This document shows positions 9,642 to 18,787 of a DNA stretch of 63,374 bases, one piece after another. Every line of letters starts with the position of its first letter. Within the stretch, counting starts at the first letter, position 1. The stretch comes from an uncultured bacterium (GTDB lineage: Bacteria > Planctomycetota > UBA1135 > GCA-002686595), in contig CALCXM010000032.1 in assembly GCA_937905825.1 (NCBI GenBank), positions 1 through 63,374 on the forward strand. Reading direction: 5' to 3'. The notes under the pieces are model-generated. The model did no database searches. It saw only the letters and a list, made by a program, of their open reading frames with translations, and had not been told where the DNA came from. Both the position numbers and the translations under genes were made by a program.

Positions 9642-12600
9642 CTACTTCTTGTCCCTGCGCTCCCTAGCCAACTCCTGGTAGTAGCGCTCCAACTCCCCAA
9701 AGCCCAAGAGGCGGAAGCCCCGAGCCATCAACCGGTAGTGCCGTTCGCGCGTGGTCGTCCAGCGGCCGCCACCGAACTGCTCGGTGGAGACGTAGGAGTC
9801 AGGACTCGCTAGCCGCATCCGCCCGACGTCCTCTAGCAGGACGTCCACGGACACCGGGCCCAGGTAGATCACGCACAAGCGACCCTCGGCATCGATCAGG
9901 AGGCTGGTCGGCATGGGTGCGTCCCGCGACTCTCCGATCACCTCGGTGATCAAGACTCGGATGGCCCCCATCAGGTTTTCGTCCGCGTGCCCAGCTTGGT
10001 TTTCCAGACCGAACTTCGCGAGCATCTGCCTGCCAGCTTGATGCATTGAGGGATCCTCGGGCGTCAGCGGGACGACTTGCAACCCGACCTCGCTCAGATC
10101 CTCTGCGCGCTCATGGAACTCGCTCAACTCCGCTTTGCAGCCGCCACACCAGGTCGCCCAAAGGTTGATGAGCAGGGGCTTGCCCCCCATATCCCGCACC
10201 ACCCGATCGGGCGCCCGGAAGGACGGCAGCGGGAAGGGCTCCATGGGTAGCTTGGCGATCAACGGGACGCGCACCACCGGCTTGCCGCCGCGCTCCAACG
10301 CCTTGTGAGCCGCCTTGCGGAACTCCGCTCCGCGGGGGACCTCAACGCTTGGCAGTTCCTTTTCGCCCTGAGTGATGCGCAAGGTGCGATCCAAGGGAAC
10401 GTTTTCAAAGCTCTCGCTCGGTCCATGGGTCCAGTTCACCGTGAGCTTGTCGAGGGTCTCGATTTGCCCGAAACTGAAGTGCAAGCGACGGGAACGCTGG
10501 GAGAGGAACGCGTCTCCGCAATACACGCGACGGATGAACTGCTTGCCGCCCGCCTCGATCACAACATTGGCGCCGATCGCATCGGGGTGGCCCTTGGTCG
10601 CAACCAGATCGATCGCCAGGTAATGCCCCTTGGAATCGTAGTCGTTGCGAATCGCCCGTAGACGAGGTGCGGTGCGGTTCTTGATGATCATGTCGAGATC
10701 ACCATCGTTGTCCCAATCCACGGGTGCCATGGAGCGAGCGTCATCGACGAACTCAACCCCCGTAACGGAGGATGTGTTCACGAAGCGACCATTGCCCGTG
10801 TTCAAGAATGAGCAGTTTCGTTCGTTGCCACTCCAAGACTGTCCCTGCTCTAGCACGAGCACGCGCATGGCAGCCCACGCCGCCTGGTACTCGTCCTGAC
10901 TTTCTTTTGGTGCTTCTTCGCCTTTGGGTGATCGCGACGCCACGCGCCGCCAAAAGAAGCTTCACAAGTCATCCGGGTTGCGATTCGAGACGAAGCCATT
11001 GGGCACGTACATGTCTTCGTAGCCGTCGTTGTTGAAGTCCAGGAAGCGACTGCCCCAGGACCAACGCCCCATTTCGACACCGGCGTGTTCCGTTTGGTCC
11101 TCGAATTGACCGTCTCCGCGGTTCGCGAAGAGCGTGTTCCCGCGAGCTGTGCGCTCGAAGTTGCCCTTGGTGGCCAGGTCCTGGCGCTCCATGAACTTGT
11201 CCGATTGGGCCACGGTCCGGCGGCCGGCAGCGGAGAACATGTTGCTGACGAGCACATCCATGTCCCCGTCCAAGTCGAAGTCACTGCAGCTAACCCCCAT
11301 GCTTGCGGCGGACTCGGCGATTCCCGCGGCGTGGCCAACGTCCTCGAACTTGCCGTCCGTGTTGCGGTAGAGGTTGTTGCGTCCAAAGTCGTTGGCGACG
11401 AACAGGTCGAGGTCCCCGTCTGCGTCGAAGTCCTCCCAGATCGCCGCGAAACTGAACTTGGTGTTGTTCTGGCCCAGTCCGACTTCATTGGCCACTTCGC
11501 TGAACTTGCGGTCCCCGTCGTTGCGCCAGAAGAGATTCGGCGAGCCATTGTTGGCGTCGAAGAAGGGCACGGGGGAAGCCCCCAGGCTGCCCATGCTCAT
11601 GTGCCGACAAGCGTAGATATCCAGGTCTCCATCCCCATCGGGATCCGCTGCAGCCATCGAGAAGATGTCGCTGTGGAAATCGTCCTGCAGCCATTCCGTC
11701 TCCGTGAACCGCAGATTGCCGTCGTTGTACATCAGCAGGATATTCGAACGGATGGCCATGGCGATGTCTTGATCACCGTCCCCGTCCAAGTCGAGGATCA
11801 ACGCGCTGCGCGTGGCATCGAGGATGTCCGCCCCAGATTCCCTCGAGACATCCGTGAGCGTTCCGTCCGGATTGTGCAGCAAGAGCCGGTTCGCGAGTCC
11901 GCTTTCTTGGCAAACGAAGATGTCGTCGAGTCCATCCCCGTTGATGTCCGCCACGCTCAGCCCGTGGCTGCCGAGGAACGCGGAACCACCGATCATGTCG
12001 TAGCGATCCGCGTAGTCGTCCACTCCCTGCTGAAACTGTGTGGCGTAGTACGGCAGGCCGCCGAAGAGGAACTCCGTGACCTCCTCGAACATGTCCTTCT
12101 TCGTGTGCACCTCCGTGTACTCGAGAACATATATCCCCTGCATCAATGCTTGCTTGTCGTCGGTCGCCTGCCAGTACACGTCCCATGTGAAGTTCTGCTG
12201 GATGCGGCCTCCTTCACGCATGCCATCCAACTGAATGAACACTTCGGTGTGGTAGCCGCCCTCCGCGCGGGGAGCGATCGAAATCACCTTCACGGCCGCG
12301 TGGGGGGCCGTGCCCGGCGCGTAGGGACTTGCCAGTTCATCCAGCAACTCCCTGAGCTTCTCAGCTCCGTGGCGGAAGGACGAAGGTGCCCCCATGCGGT
12401 AGGCCTGGGTGATGCCGTCGTCGAACTCGAGCACCAAGTTGTTGACGCGCAGGGGAGTGCAGCCCTCAAACTCCTCCGACAGGTAGCCCTTCAACTCCCC
12501 GAGGATGCCCTCGTCGTAGGCCGCGTGAAAAAAGCCCTTCATGGCCTCCTTCGCGGCGCCCTGAAAGGCCTCGGTGGTCCAGCCTTCCAACAGGGGATTG

Positions 12601-12770
12601 ACGTGCGCCAACTCCTCCTGCATGTCCTCGGGGATTACGGCGGTCTGGTGCTTGAAGAGGTTTCCAGCCTCGTCCGTGCCTTCCTGCCCGGCGCCCACTT
12701 GGGAGAGCGTCGTTAAGGCCAGCGCCGAGAAGGCCAGGAGTCGGCTCCTGGTGGAATGAATAGGGTCCAT
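9642..12770 (-). CDS. CRTAC1/UnbV FG-GAP protein with thioredoxin-like domain, in-frame TGA (candidate selenoprotein)
   Basis: Reading from ATG 12770, the frame is open to a TGA at 10964-10962 (codon 603) and then stays open in the same frame to 9642, 1042 codons in all. Both halves read as one protein: signal peptide (residues 1-28), a helical N-terminal part, FG-GAP/VCBS calcium-type repeats (INGDGLDDIFV, DLDGDGDQDIAM, DFDLDGDMDVLV), the ASPIC/UnbV domain at about 715-790, and a TlpA/redoxin domain with WCGGC at 874-878. The text around the stop is NPDDL-TGA-SFFWRRVASRSPKG, with no frame change. A hairpin with SECIS-like geometry begins one base after the TGA. Alternatives are a nonsense mutation, a base-call error, or two separate proteins (a GTG at 10943 could restart, but without a clear ribosome site). 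ATG 12791 is an alternative start. The protein is probably exported. Confidence 0.75.
10912..10964 (-). promoter_or_regulatory. candidate bacterial SECIS element with UGA codon
   Basis: The TGA occupies 10964-10962. On the minus strand an outer stem GCTTCTT (10960-10954) pairs perfectly with AAGAAGC (10918-10912). Inside, GCGGCG pairs with CGTCGC (one G-U), closing a five-base loop CGTGG, whose bases lie 18-22 nt after the TGA with G in the second position. Bacterial SECIS elements need a stem-loop shortly after UGA with G among the first loop bases, so this fits. The coding frame continues through it. Structure and covariation were judged by eye only. Confidence 0.45.
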
Positions 12771-12907
12771 GGTGGGTTCGTGTGAGCACATTGTCCGGGT
12801 GATATCGGGGACCAGAGTACCAGTTCTTGAAAGTTCCTACAGAGACCGACCTCTTCCAGCAGTCCGGACTTGTCGGAGCCGGGGAAGTACGGACAATCCT
12901 CCCCACC

Positions 12908-14110
12908 GTGAACATCCTCTTCCTATCCCAACGCGTCCCTTACCCACCCAATCGGGGGGACAAAATCAGCACCTGGCGGCTCGTGAGTCGCTTCCGCCGG
13001 GAGCACGAAGTGCGCGTCTTGGCGTTTGCCCACAACCAGGAAGACTTGGACGCCGCACAGAAGCTGTGCGACATGGGGATTCAGACCACGGCGATCCCGC
13101 ACAACGAGTTTTGGAAGAAAGTCCAGTCTTTGCCGCTCTTGCTGACCAACACCCCCCTGACCCTGGGAGTTTACGGCTCGAAGAAGCTGCAGAAAAAGGT
13201 CGACGACCTGGCCCAGTGGGCGGACCTCGCCTACGCCTTCTCCTCCTCCATGGGGGCCTTCTTCGAGCACCATCCGGAATTGCAACGGGTGCTGCACATC
13301 GGCGAACTGGATTCCGACAAGTGGCGGCAGTACTCCGAGCGCACCCGTTTTCCGATGTCAGCGGTCTACCGACGCGAGTGGCGCACCCTGCGCGAGTACG
13401 AGCGACGCCTGGCCCACATGGTCACGGAGAACGTGTTGTGCACGCACCTCGAGCAGCGCATCTTCAATCAAGAAATCCCGGGAGCCAGTTCCATCGTCCT
13501 GCGCAACGGCGTCGACCTGGAACAGTTCTTCCCGGCCCCCGAGGCGAGCGAGGCGAACCACCTCGTGTTCACCGGGGTCATGAACTACCTGCCCAACGTG
13601 GACGGTTGCCTGTGGTTCGCGAAGGACATCTTCCCGCGGATTCAGGAACGCTATCCGGACGCGCGCTTCACGATCATCGGCTCCCACCCGACCCCCGAGA
13701 TCCAAGCGCTCAACAACCAAGCGGGCATTCACGTCACGGGCTTCGTTGACAGCGTCACCGGCTGGATCCAGAAGGGCGCGGTCGCGGTGACGCCCCTGCG
13801 CATCGCTCGCGGCATTCAAAACAAAGTGCTCGAAGCCATGGCCTGTGGTCTGCCCGTGGTGGGCACCACCTCCGCTACCCAGGGAGTCGAAGGTCAAGCC
13901 GGACGCGACTACATCGTTGCCGATGACGCCACCCTGTTCATCGACATGGTTTGCGAACTACTCGCCGATCCCGCCCGGGGCCGCGCACTCGGACAAACAG
14001 CTCGACAGTTCGTCGAGGACAACTATCACTGGGAGGTGGCCTTCGCCCCCTTGGACGACATCGTTGCGAAGTGCGCAACGAACATACGATTGCAGAAAGA
14101 GAACCCCTGA
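12908..14110 (+). CDS. family 4-type glycosyltransferase
   Basis: A 400-residue GT-B glycosyltransferase. The N-terminal Rossmann half begins with NILFLSQRVPYPPNRGDKIS, typical of the sugar transferases tied to exopolysaccharide systems (the TIGR03087-like group). The C-terminal half carries FTGVMNYLPNVDGCLWF and the donor-site region PLRIARGIQNKVLEAMACG, where the E of KVLEAMA is the family's conserved acid. The start is GTG 12908, placed directly before the first beta strand; an in-frame ATG at 12827 adds 27 residues without similarity to the fold. Its stop overlaps the start of the methyltransferase (TGATG), so the pair is coupled. The sugar and acceptor are unknown. Confidence 0.85.
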   Translation: MNILFLSQRVPYPPNRGDKISTWRLVSRFRREHEVRVLAFAHNQEDLDAAQKLCDMGIQTTAIPHNEFWKKVQSLPLLLTNTPLTLGVYGSKKLQKKVDDLAQWADLAYAFSSSMGAFFEHHPELQRVLHIGELDSDKWRQYSERTRFPMSAVYRREWRTLREYERRLAHMVTENVLCTHLEQRIFNQEIPGASSIVLRNGVDLEQFFPAPEASEANHLVFTGVMNYLPNVDGCLWFAKDIFPRIQERYPDARFTIIGSHPTPEIQALNNQAGIHVTGFVDSVTGWIQKGAVAVTPLRIARGIQNKVLEAMACGLPVVGTTSATQGVEGQAGRDYIVADDATLFIDMVCELLADPARGRALGQTARQFVEDNYHWEVAFAPLDDIVAKCATNIRLQKENP

Positions 14111-14802
14111 TGAGTCACGAAAAGATCGCCGGCGTATTTGACGAGTGGGCCACCAACGGCCGTGGTGAGAAGATGGAAGCGGGGCACGGGGACGTGGTCG
14201 AGCAAGTCATTGAGAAGCTCAACATCCGAGCGGGCAACCAAATCCTCGACCTGGGCTGCGGCATTGGCTGGGCCACGCGAATCTTGGCGCAGAAGGGTCC
14301 AGGCGTGCAAGCGATCGGAATCGATGCGGCGCCGGCCATGGTCAAGCGCGCTGAAGAACTCTCTCCGCTCACCATTCGCGCGCGCTACGAGATCGGACAG
14401 TTCGAGAACCTCGACTTCAAGGATGGCAAGTTCGACCTGGTCTTCTCGATGGAGGCGCTCTACTACGCGACCGATTTGAAGAAGGCTCTCGCTGAGATCT
14501 TCCGAGTGATCAAGGCCGGAGGAAGTGCTCAGATCGTGATGGACAACTACGTGGGTCGTCCTACCACGGAAGGCTGGGCCGAGGCCGTGGGCCTGAACAT
14601 GCATCACCTCGCGGCGCAGGATTGGATCCTCGCCTTTGAGAAGGCCGGCTTTGCCAACGTGCGCTGCGAGTTGGTCGTGGACCGCCGGGGCCCGGACGAG
14701 GACATCGAGTTGAAGCCGGGCGGTGCCTTCAAAGACATGGAGGCCTACCGCGCCTTCTGCAACGCGGGCAGCCTATGGGTGCACGCGGAGAAGCCGAGCT
14801 AG
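14110..14802 (+). CDS. SAM-dependent class I methyltransferase
   Basis: A 230-residue protein with the motif I sequence ILDLGCGIGWATRIL, an acidic strand GIDAAPAMVKRAEE and a motif IV-like FDLVFSMEALYY, as in Methyltransf_11/25 small-molecule methyltransferases. No C-terminal targeting domain is present. It starts on the ATG overlapping the glycosyltransferase stop by one base. The neighbouring gene suggests methylation of a glycan or glycolipid, but many of these enzymes act on quinones or lipids, so the substrate is open. Confidence 0.85.
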   Translation: MSHEKIAGVFDEWATNGRGEKMEAGHGDVVEQVIEKLNIRAGNQILDLGCGIGWATRILAQKGPGVQAIGIDAAPAMVKRAEELSPLTIRARYEIGQFENLDFKDGKFDLVFSMEALYYATDLKKALAEIFRVIKAGGSAQIVMDNYVGRPTTEGWAEAVGLNMHHLAAQDWILAFEKAGFANVRCELVVDRRGPDEDIELKPGGAFKDMEAYRAFCNAGSLWVHAEKPS

Positions 14803-14953
14803 TCCCGATCCCCAGCGAACGGGGGGGGTCGAGGTCGGTCTTGCTCACGCGTGTGCTGAGCAGGCCATTCCGCTTGCCCCTTTGCGCCCCCTTGGATACG
14901 GTTGCGTCCACGGAACCACGCCAAGCTCAAAATGGCGCACGGAACAAGGGTGC

Positions 14954-15514
14954 CGTTACACGGACACCGGTAGCTCGCTCCAGGTCAACTCGCTCGCGCC
15001 CAACAGAACCGAGGAATGGACAGGTTCTTTGAAAGTCGATCATGGGGCCAGCCAATTCACTTGGCTTCACGGATCGCGGGATCATGAGGGCACTCCCGAG
15101 TTCGCGGAGTCCACCGGACTTGGCTTGTCGAACGGGAGCCTGAGCAGCGGCGGACTGGAAACCGATCTCTACAAACTCTCCCACAAGATCGAGGTCGATG
15201 GGCAAAGTGATCTGATTGCCAGCGCCTACTACGTGACGACGGACAACACCTACTCGGGAAACGACCGATGGATCGCAAGCATCTTTGGTCAGGTGGACTA
15301 CGAGTTTTCCAGTCGGCTCCACTTCCTGATCGGGACTCGCTACGACGACTACTCCGACTTCGGTGGACGCCTCAGTCCGTGGGCCGGCATCATCTACCAT
15401 GCAGACGAAGACTCGGCGATCAAGGCGCTCTATGGCCACGCCTTTCGCGCTCCTTCGAACGTTGAGCAAGGCACCATCCCCAGGATCATTGAGGGCGGAG
15501 GCGACGACCTGAAT
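14954..15514 (+). pseudogene. TonB-dependent receptor remnant
   Basis: The translated stretch from RYTDTGSSLQVNS to TIPRIIEGGGDDLN aligns by eye with the middle of the intact TonB receptor at 46705-48744 (RYTDSGSALPVDS ... SSIPGIVIGGGDDLK). The plug and N-terminus are absent. About 75 residues are missing between AYYVTTDNTY and GNDRWIASIFGQ. The alignment stops at GGGDDL, so the last third of the barrel is also gone; a short other-frame tail from 15514 to 15608 reads MEPVGGTSDPCPEYAGGKG and might be the residual C-terminus. Shared segments such as GTRYDDYSDFG and ALYGHAFRAPS leave little doubt of origin. No start codon or signal peptide remains. Confidence 0.8.
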
Positions 15515-15628
15515 GGAACCCGTCGGCGGGACCTCCGACCCCTGCCCAGAATACGCGGGTGGCAAGGGCATGTTCGTGAACGCGAACATGAAGGTCGAAG
15601 CTTCCTAGCCACCGAGCATTCAAATAGA

Positions 15629-15674
15629 AGCGGGGGGCGACTCGGTGATTCCGAGTCGCCCCCCGCTGTTTTTG
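15629..15674. terminator. strong intrinsic terminator
   Basis: A 17-bp perfect stem (15629-15645 with 15651-15667) and 5-base loop are followed on the plus strand by GTTTTTG. On the minus strand the hairpin lies 24 bases after the nuoN stop and is followed by TCTATTTG. It probably ends the nuo transcript and also insulates it from plus-strand readthrough. Confidence 0.85.
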
Positions 15675-15690
15675 CCCGGCTTACTCGGGA

Positions 15691-17184
15691 CTAGCTGCCC
15701 AGCAGGGAGCACATCTCCACCAACTCTTGGATCGAGTCGGGGAACAGGCCGAAGAAGATCGTCAAGACGCCAATGGCCGTCAAGAGACCTGCGAAGAGCG
15801 GCTGGGAGAGTGCCGGGCGTTCGTCATTGGATTCCTTGAGGAACAGGGACTTGGCCACGCTGAAGTAGTAGAAGAGACTCACGACACTGTTCAGGGCCGC
15901 GACGATCACAAGCCATCCCAAGCCTTCAGCGACGCCCACCTTGAAGAGCAGGTACTTTCCATAGAAGCCGATGGTCGGCGGCAAGCCGGTCAAGCTCACC
16001 AGGAAGGCGACCATGGCGATCGAGATCAAGGGCGACTTCCAACCGAAGCCGCGCATGTCTTCGATGCGATCACTGCCCAAGGCGCTCTCGAAGTAGAGCA
16101 GCACGCCGAAGGCACCCAAGTTCATGAAGTAGTAGGCGGTCATGTAGTACATGGCCGCGTCGAAACCCTCGGAGGTCCGCGTGGCCACACCGATCAAGAT
16201 GTAGCCCGCGTGCGCGATCGAGGAGTAGGCCAACATGCGCTTGAGGCTTTGCTGGCGGAGTGCCGAGAGATTGCCGAGGGTCATGGTGACGGCGGCCAGA
16301 ACCGCGATCAGCATGCCGAAGCGGTCTCCGTACCACATGATGATTTCATCAACCCCGTCCACCGGAAAGAGGGCACCGACGAAACGCAGGAGCGCGGCAA
16401 CACCAGCGGCCTTGGAAGCCACGGCCAGGAAGGTCGTCACGGGGGTCGGGGATCCCTCATACACGTCCGGCGTCCAGAAGTGGAAGGGCACCACGCTCAT
16501 CTTGTAAGCGAAACCCGCCAGGATCATCACCATAGCGACGCCCACCGGCATTGCGCTGAGGTAAAGCTGGGGCACCAGGCCCGTGGGGATGGAGTCGCCA
16601 GCCAGGGTCGCCATCTCGGCCAGGTCCAAGGTCCCCGTCATGCCGTAAAGCAAAGAGATGCCGTAGACCATGATGCCAGCGCTCAGGCCGCCGAAGACCA
16701 CGTACTTCATGGCGGCTTCCGCAGACTTGCGCTGGCCCTTGTGGAAGCCAGCCAAGGCGTAACTCGCCAGACTCAAGAGCTCCAAGCCGAGCACGAGCAA
16801 CAGCAAGTGATTCGTGCTGACCATGAAGAAGATCCCCACGGAGGCACCCAGCAACAGGAAGTAGTACTCCCCGATGCCATTCTTGCGCTCGTTCTTGTCG
16901 CTCAAGATGAACACGCAAACCACAGCGACGGCAGCCACCGTGAACAGCTTGAAGAAGGTTCCAAAGCTGTCGACGATCACCATGCCGAAGTAGGTCTGGC
17001 TCGGTTCACCCAAGCGCAGGGCGAGCATGCCGCCCACGACCGCCAAACCCGCGAGGGTCAGGTAGCCCATGCGTCGGGAATCCTTGCCCTTCGTGAGCAA
17101 GTCGGCCACCAGGACGATCAGGGCCAGCGCCGTGAGCACAAGCTCCGGCGCCAACGCCTGCATGCCTTCGATGTAGGGGTTCAC
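15691..17184 (-). CDS. nuoN: NADH-quinone oxidoreductase subunit N
   Basis: A 497-residue polytopic membrane protein of the antiporter-like complex I subunit family, forming one proton channel in the membrane arm. It begins MNPYIEGMQALAPELVLTALALIVLVAD and carries FHFWTPDVYEGSPTPVTTFLAV and LAYSSIAHAGYILIGVA, the conserved TM7-TM8 channel segments with lysine and glutamate positions. The length is normal for the family. It is the last gene of the operon, ten bases after nuoM, and is followed by the terminator at 15629-15674. Confidence 0.96.
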   Translation of the reverse strand: MNPYIEGMQALAPELVLTALALIVLVADLLTKGKDSRRMGYLTLAGLAVVGGMLALRLGEPSQTYFGMVIVDSFGTFFKLFTVAAVAVVCVFILSDKNERKNGIGEYYFLLLGASVGIFFMVSTNHLLLLVLGLELLSLASYALAGFHKGQRKSAEAAMKYVVFGGLSAGIMVYGISLLYGMTGTLDLAEMATLAGDSIPTGLVPQLYLSAMPVGVAMVMILAGFAYKMSVVPFHFWTPDVYEGSPTPVTTFLAVASKAAGVAALLRFVGALFPVDGVDEIIMWYGDRFGMLIAVLAAVTMTLGNLSALRQQSLKRMLAYSSIAHAGYILIGVATRTSEGFDAAMYYMTAYYFMNLGAFGVLLYFESALGSDRIEDMRGFGWKSPLISIAMVAFLVSLTGLPPTIGFYGKYLLFKVGVAEGLGWLVIVAALNSVVSLFYYFSVAKSLFLKESNDERPALSQPLFAGLLTAIGVLTIFFGLFPDSIQELVEMCSLLGS

Positions 17185-17194
17185 AGGAATCTCC

Positions 17195-18745
17195 TTAGTT
17201 GCCGCCTGCAGTTAGCAGGGTGACCAGGTGATCAAGGCTCGGGTGCATGACGTCCAAGATCAGGTTCGGGAAGATTCCGAACACGATGCAGAGGATCAAG
17301 AGCGGCACCATGCAGAAGATCTCTCGGAAGTTCATGTCCGGGTAGTCCTTGTACTTCTCGTTCAAGGTCCCGAGGAACACGCGCTGGATGGCCCAGAGTA
17401 GGAAGGCCGCCGTGATCACCACACCGATGATGCTGATCAGCACCAAGGCCTGGAAGCGGATGTCATCGGACTGGAAAGCGCCGACCAAGGTCAGTGCCTC
17501 CGCGATGAAACCCGACATGGTGGGCAGACCCAAACCCGCGAAGAAGCAGATCGTGGTCAAGCCCCAGTACACGGGCATGGGCTGAGACAAGCCGCCGAAG
17601 CCATTGAGGTCGCGGTGGTGAGCCCGGTCGTAGATCACGCCGACGACCATGAACATGGCGGCGGAGGAAGTACCGTGGGCGAACATCTGCATGGCCGCGC
17701 CTTCCGCGCCCCAGACAGTCATGGCACCGACGCCGAGCAGCACGTAACCCATGTGGCTAACGGACGAGTAAGCGACCATGCGCTTGAAGTCCGTTTGGCC
17801 CAGGGCGACGAAGGATCCGTAGACGATGCTGATCACACCCAGGATGGCCAGGATGTAGGCGTTCTCGTAGAACGCCACCGGCATGATCGGGAAGCAGGCT
17901 CGCATCATCCCGTAGCCACCGAGCTTCAGCAAGATACCCGCCAGGATCACGGAGATTGGCGTGGGCGCTTGCACGTGAGCGTCAGGCAGCCAGGTGTGGA
18001 AGGGGAAGACCGGGACCTTGATGGCGAAGCCGATGAACAGGAACCAGAAGGCCCAAGTCGAGAACTCCATTCCCAGCAGCAAGCCACCGTTGGGCAGACT
18101 CGCGCCGGTCAAGAGTCCCTCGGAGGCCGCAGCCACCATCGCCGGAATCGAGAAGGGCGTTTCGGGGGCGATGTCCGTCATCTGCAGGCGCAACGCAATC
18201 ACGGCGATCAGCAGCAGCACCGAGCCAGCCAGCGTGTACAGGAAGAACTTGATCGCCGCGTACTCGCGACGGGGGCCTCCCCAAATGCCGATCAAGAAGT
18301 ACATCGGCAGCAGCATGATCTCCCAGAACACATAGAAGAGGAAGTAGTCGAGGCTGATGAAGACCCCGAACACGCCCACTTCGAGCAGCAGCAACAAGGC
18401 GTAATAGGCCTTCTGCGACTTCTGGATGCCGAAAGACGCTGGCACGCCCAGGAACAGCAGGATCGAAGTCAGCCAGACCAGGGGCAGGCTGATGCCATCG
18501 ATGCCCACGTGGTACTGAGCCCCAATACCGGTGATCCAGTCGATTTGCTCAACGTACGCATACGCGCCATCGGCTCCCGCCATGGGGTCGTAGCCGAAGT
18601 ACAGCTGGGTCGCCAGGATCAGCGGAATGCCTGTGGCAACGAGGGCGACGCCCTTGATCAAGCCGACAGAGTTCTTCGGCAAGCAACAGATGATCAGCAT
18701 CCCGATGAACGGGATGAAGGTGATCACAGAGAGAATGTTTTCCAT
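17195..18745 (-). CDS. nuoM: NADH-quinone oxidoreductase subunit M
   Basis: A 516-residue antiporter-like proton-pumping subunit. Signatures are the N-terminal glutamate helix (FWEIMLLPMYFLIGIWGG), the discontinuous-helix segment FPFHTWLPDAHVQAPTPISV and VAYSSVSHMGYVLLGV. It starts at ATG 18745 with MENILSVITFIPFIGML, which is the usual first helix. It lies 42 bases after nuoL and ten before nuoN. Size and motifs are standard; nothing appears damaged. Confidence 0.97.
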   Translation of the reverse strand: MENILSVITFIPFIGMLIICCLPKNSVGLIKGVALVATGIPLILATQLYFGYDPMAGADGAYAYVEQIDWITGIGAQYHVGIDGISLPLVWLTSILLFLGVPASFGIQKSQKAYYALLLLLEVGVFGVFISLDYFLFYVFWEIMLLPMYFLIGIWGGPRREYAAIKFFLYTLAGSVLLLIAVIALRLQMTDIAPETPFSIPAMVAAASEGLLTGASLPNGGLLLGMEFSTWAFWFLFIGFAIKVPVFPFHTWLPDAHVQAPTPISVILAGILLKLGGYGMMRACFPIMPVAFYENAYILAILGVISIVYGSFVALGQTDFKRMVAYSSVSHMGYVLLGVGAMTVWGAEGAAMQMFAHGTSSAAMFMVVGVIYDRAHHRDLNGFGGLSQPMPVYWGLTTICFFAGLGLPTMSGFIAEALTLVGAFQSDDIRFQALVLISIIGVVITAAFLLWAIQRVFLGTLNEKYKDYPDMNFREIFCMVPLLILCIVFGIFPNLILDVMHPSLDHLVTLLTAGGN

Positions 18746-18787
18746 CGGTTCGCTATGGAGCGGAAGCGCGGGGAGGGCGGGCGTCAG

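Noticed and set aside
10905..10970. A frameshift as explanation for the break in the UnbV-thioredoxin gene.
   Set aside because: The upstream and downstream parts are in the same frame; only a single TGA codon separates them.
11085..12716. A 543-codon plus-strand open frame.
   Set aside because: It lies antisense to the FG-GAP repeats of the UnbV-thioredoxin gene and consists of valine-rich low-information sequence.
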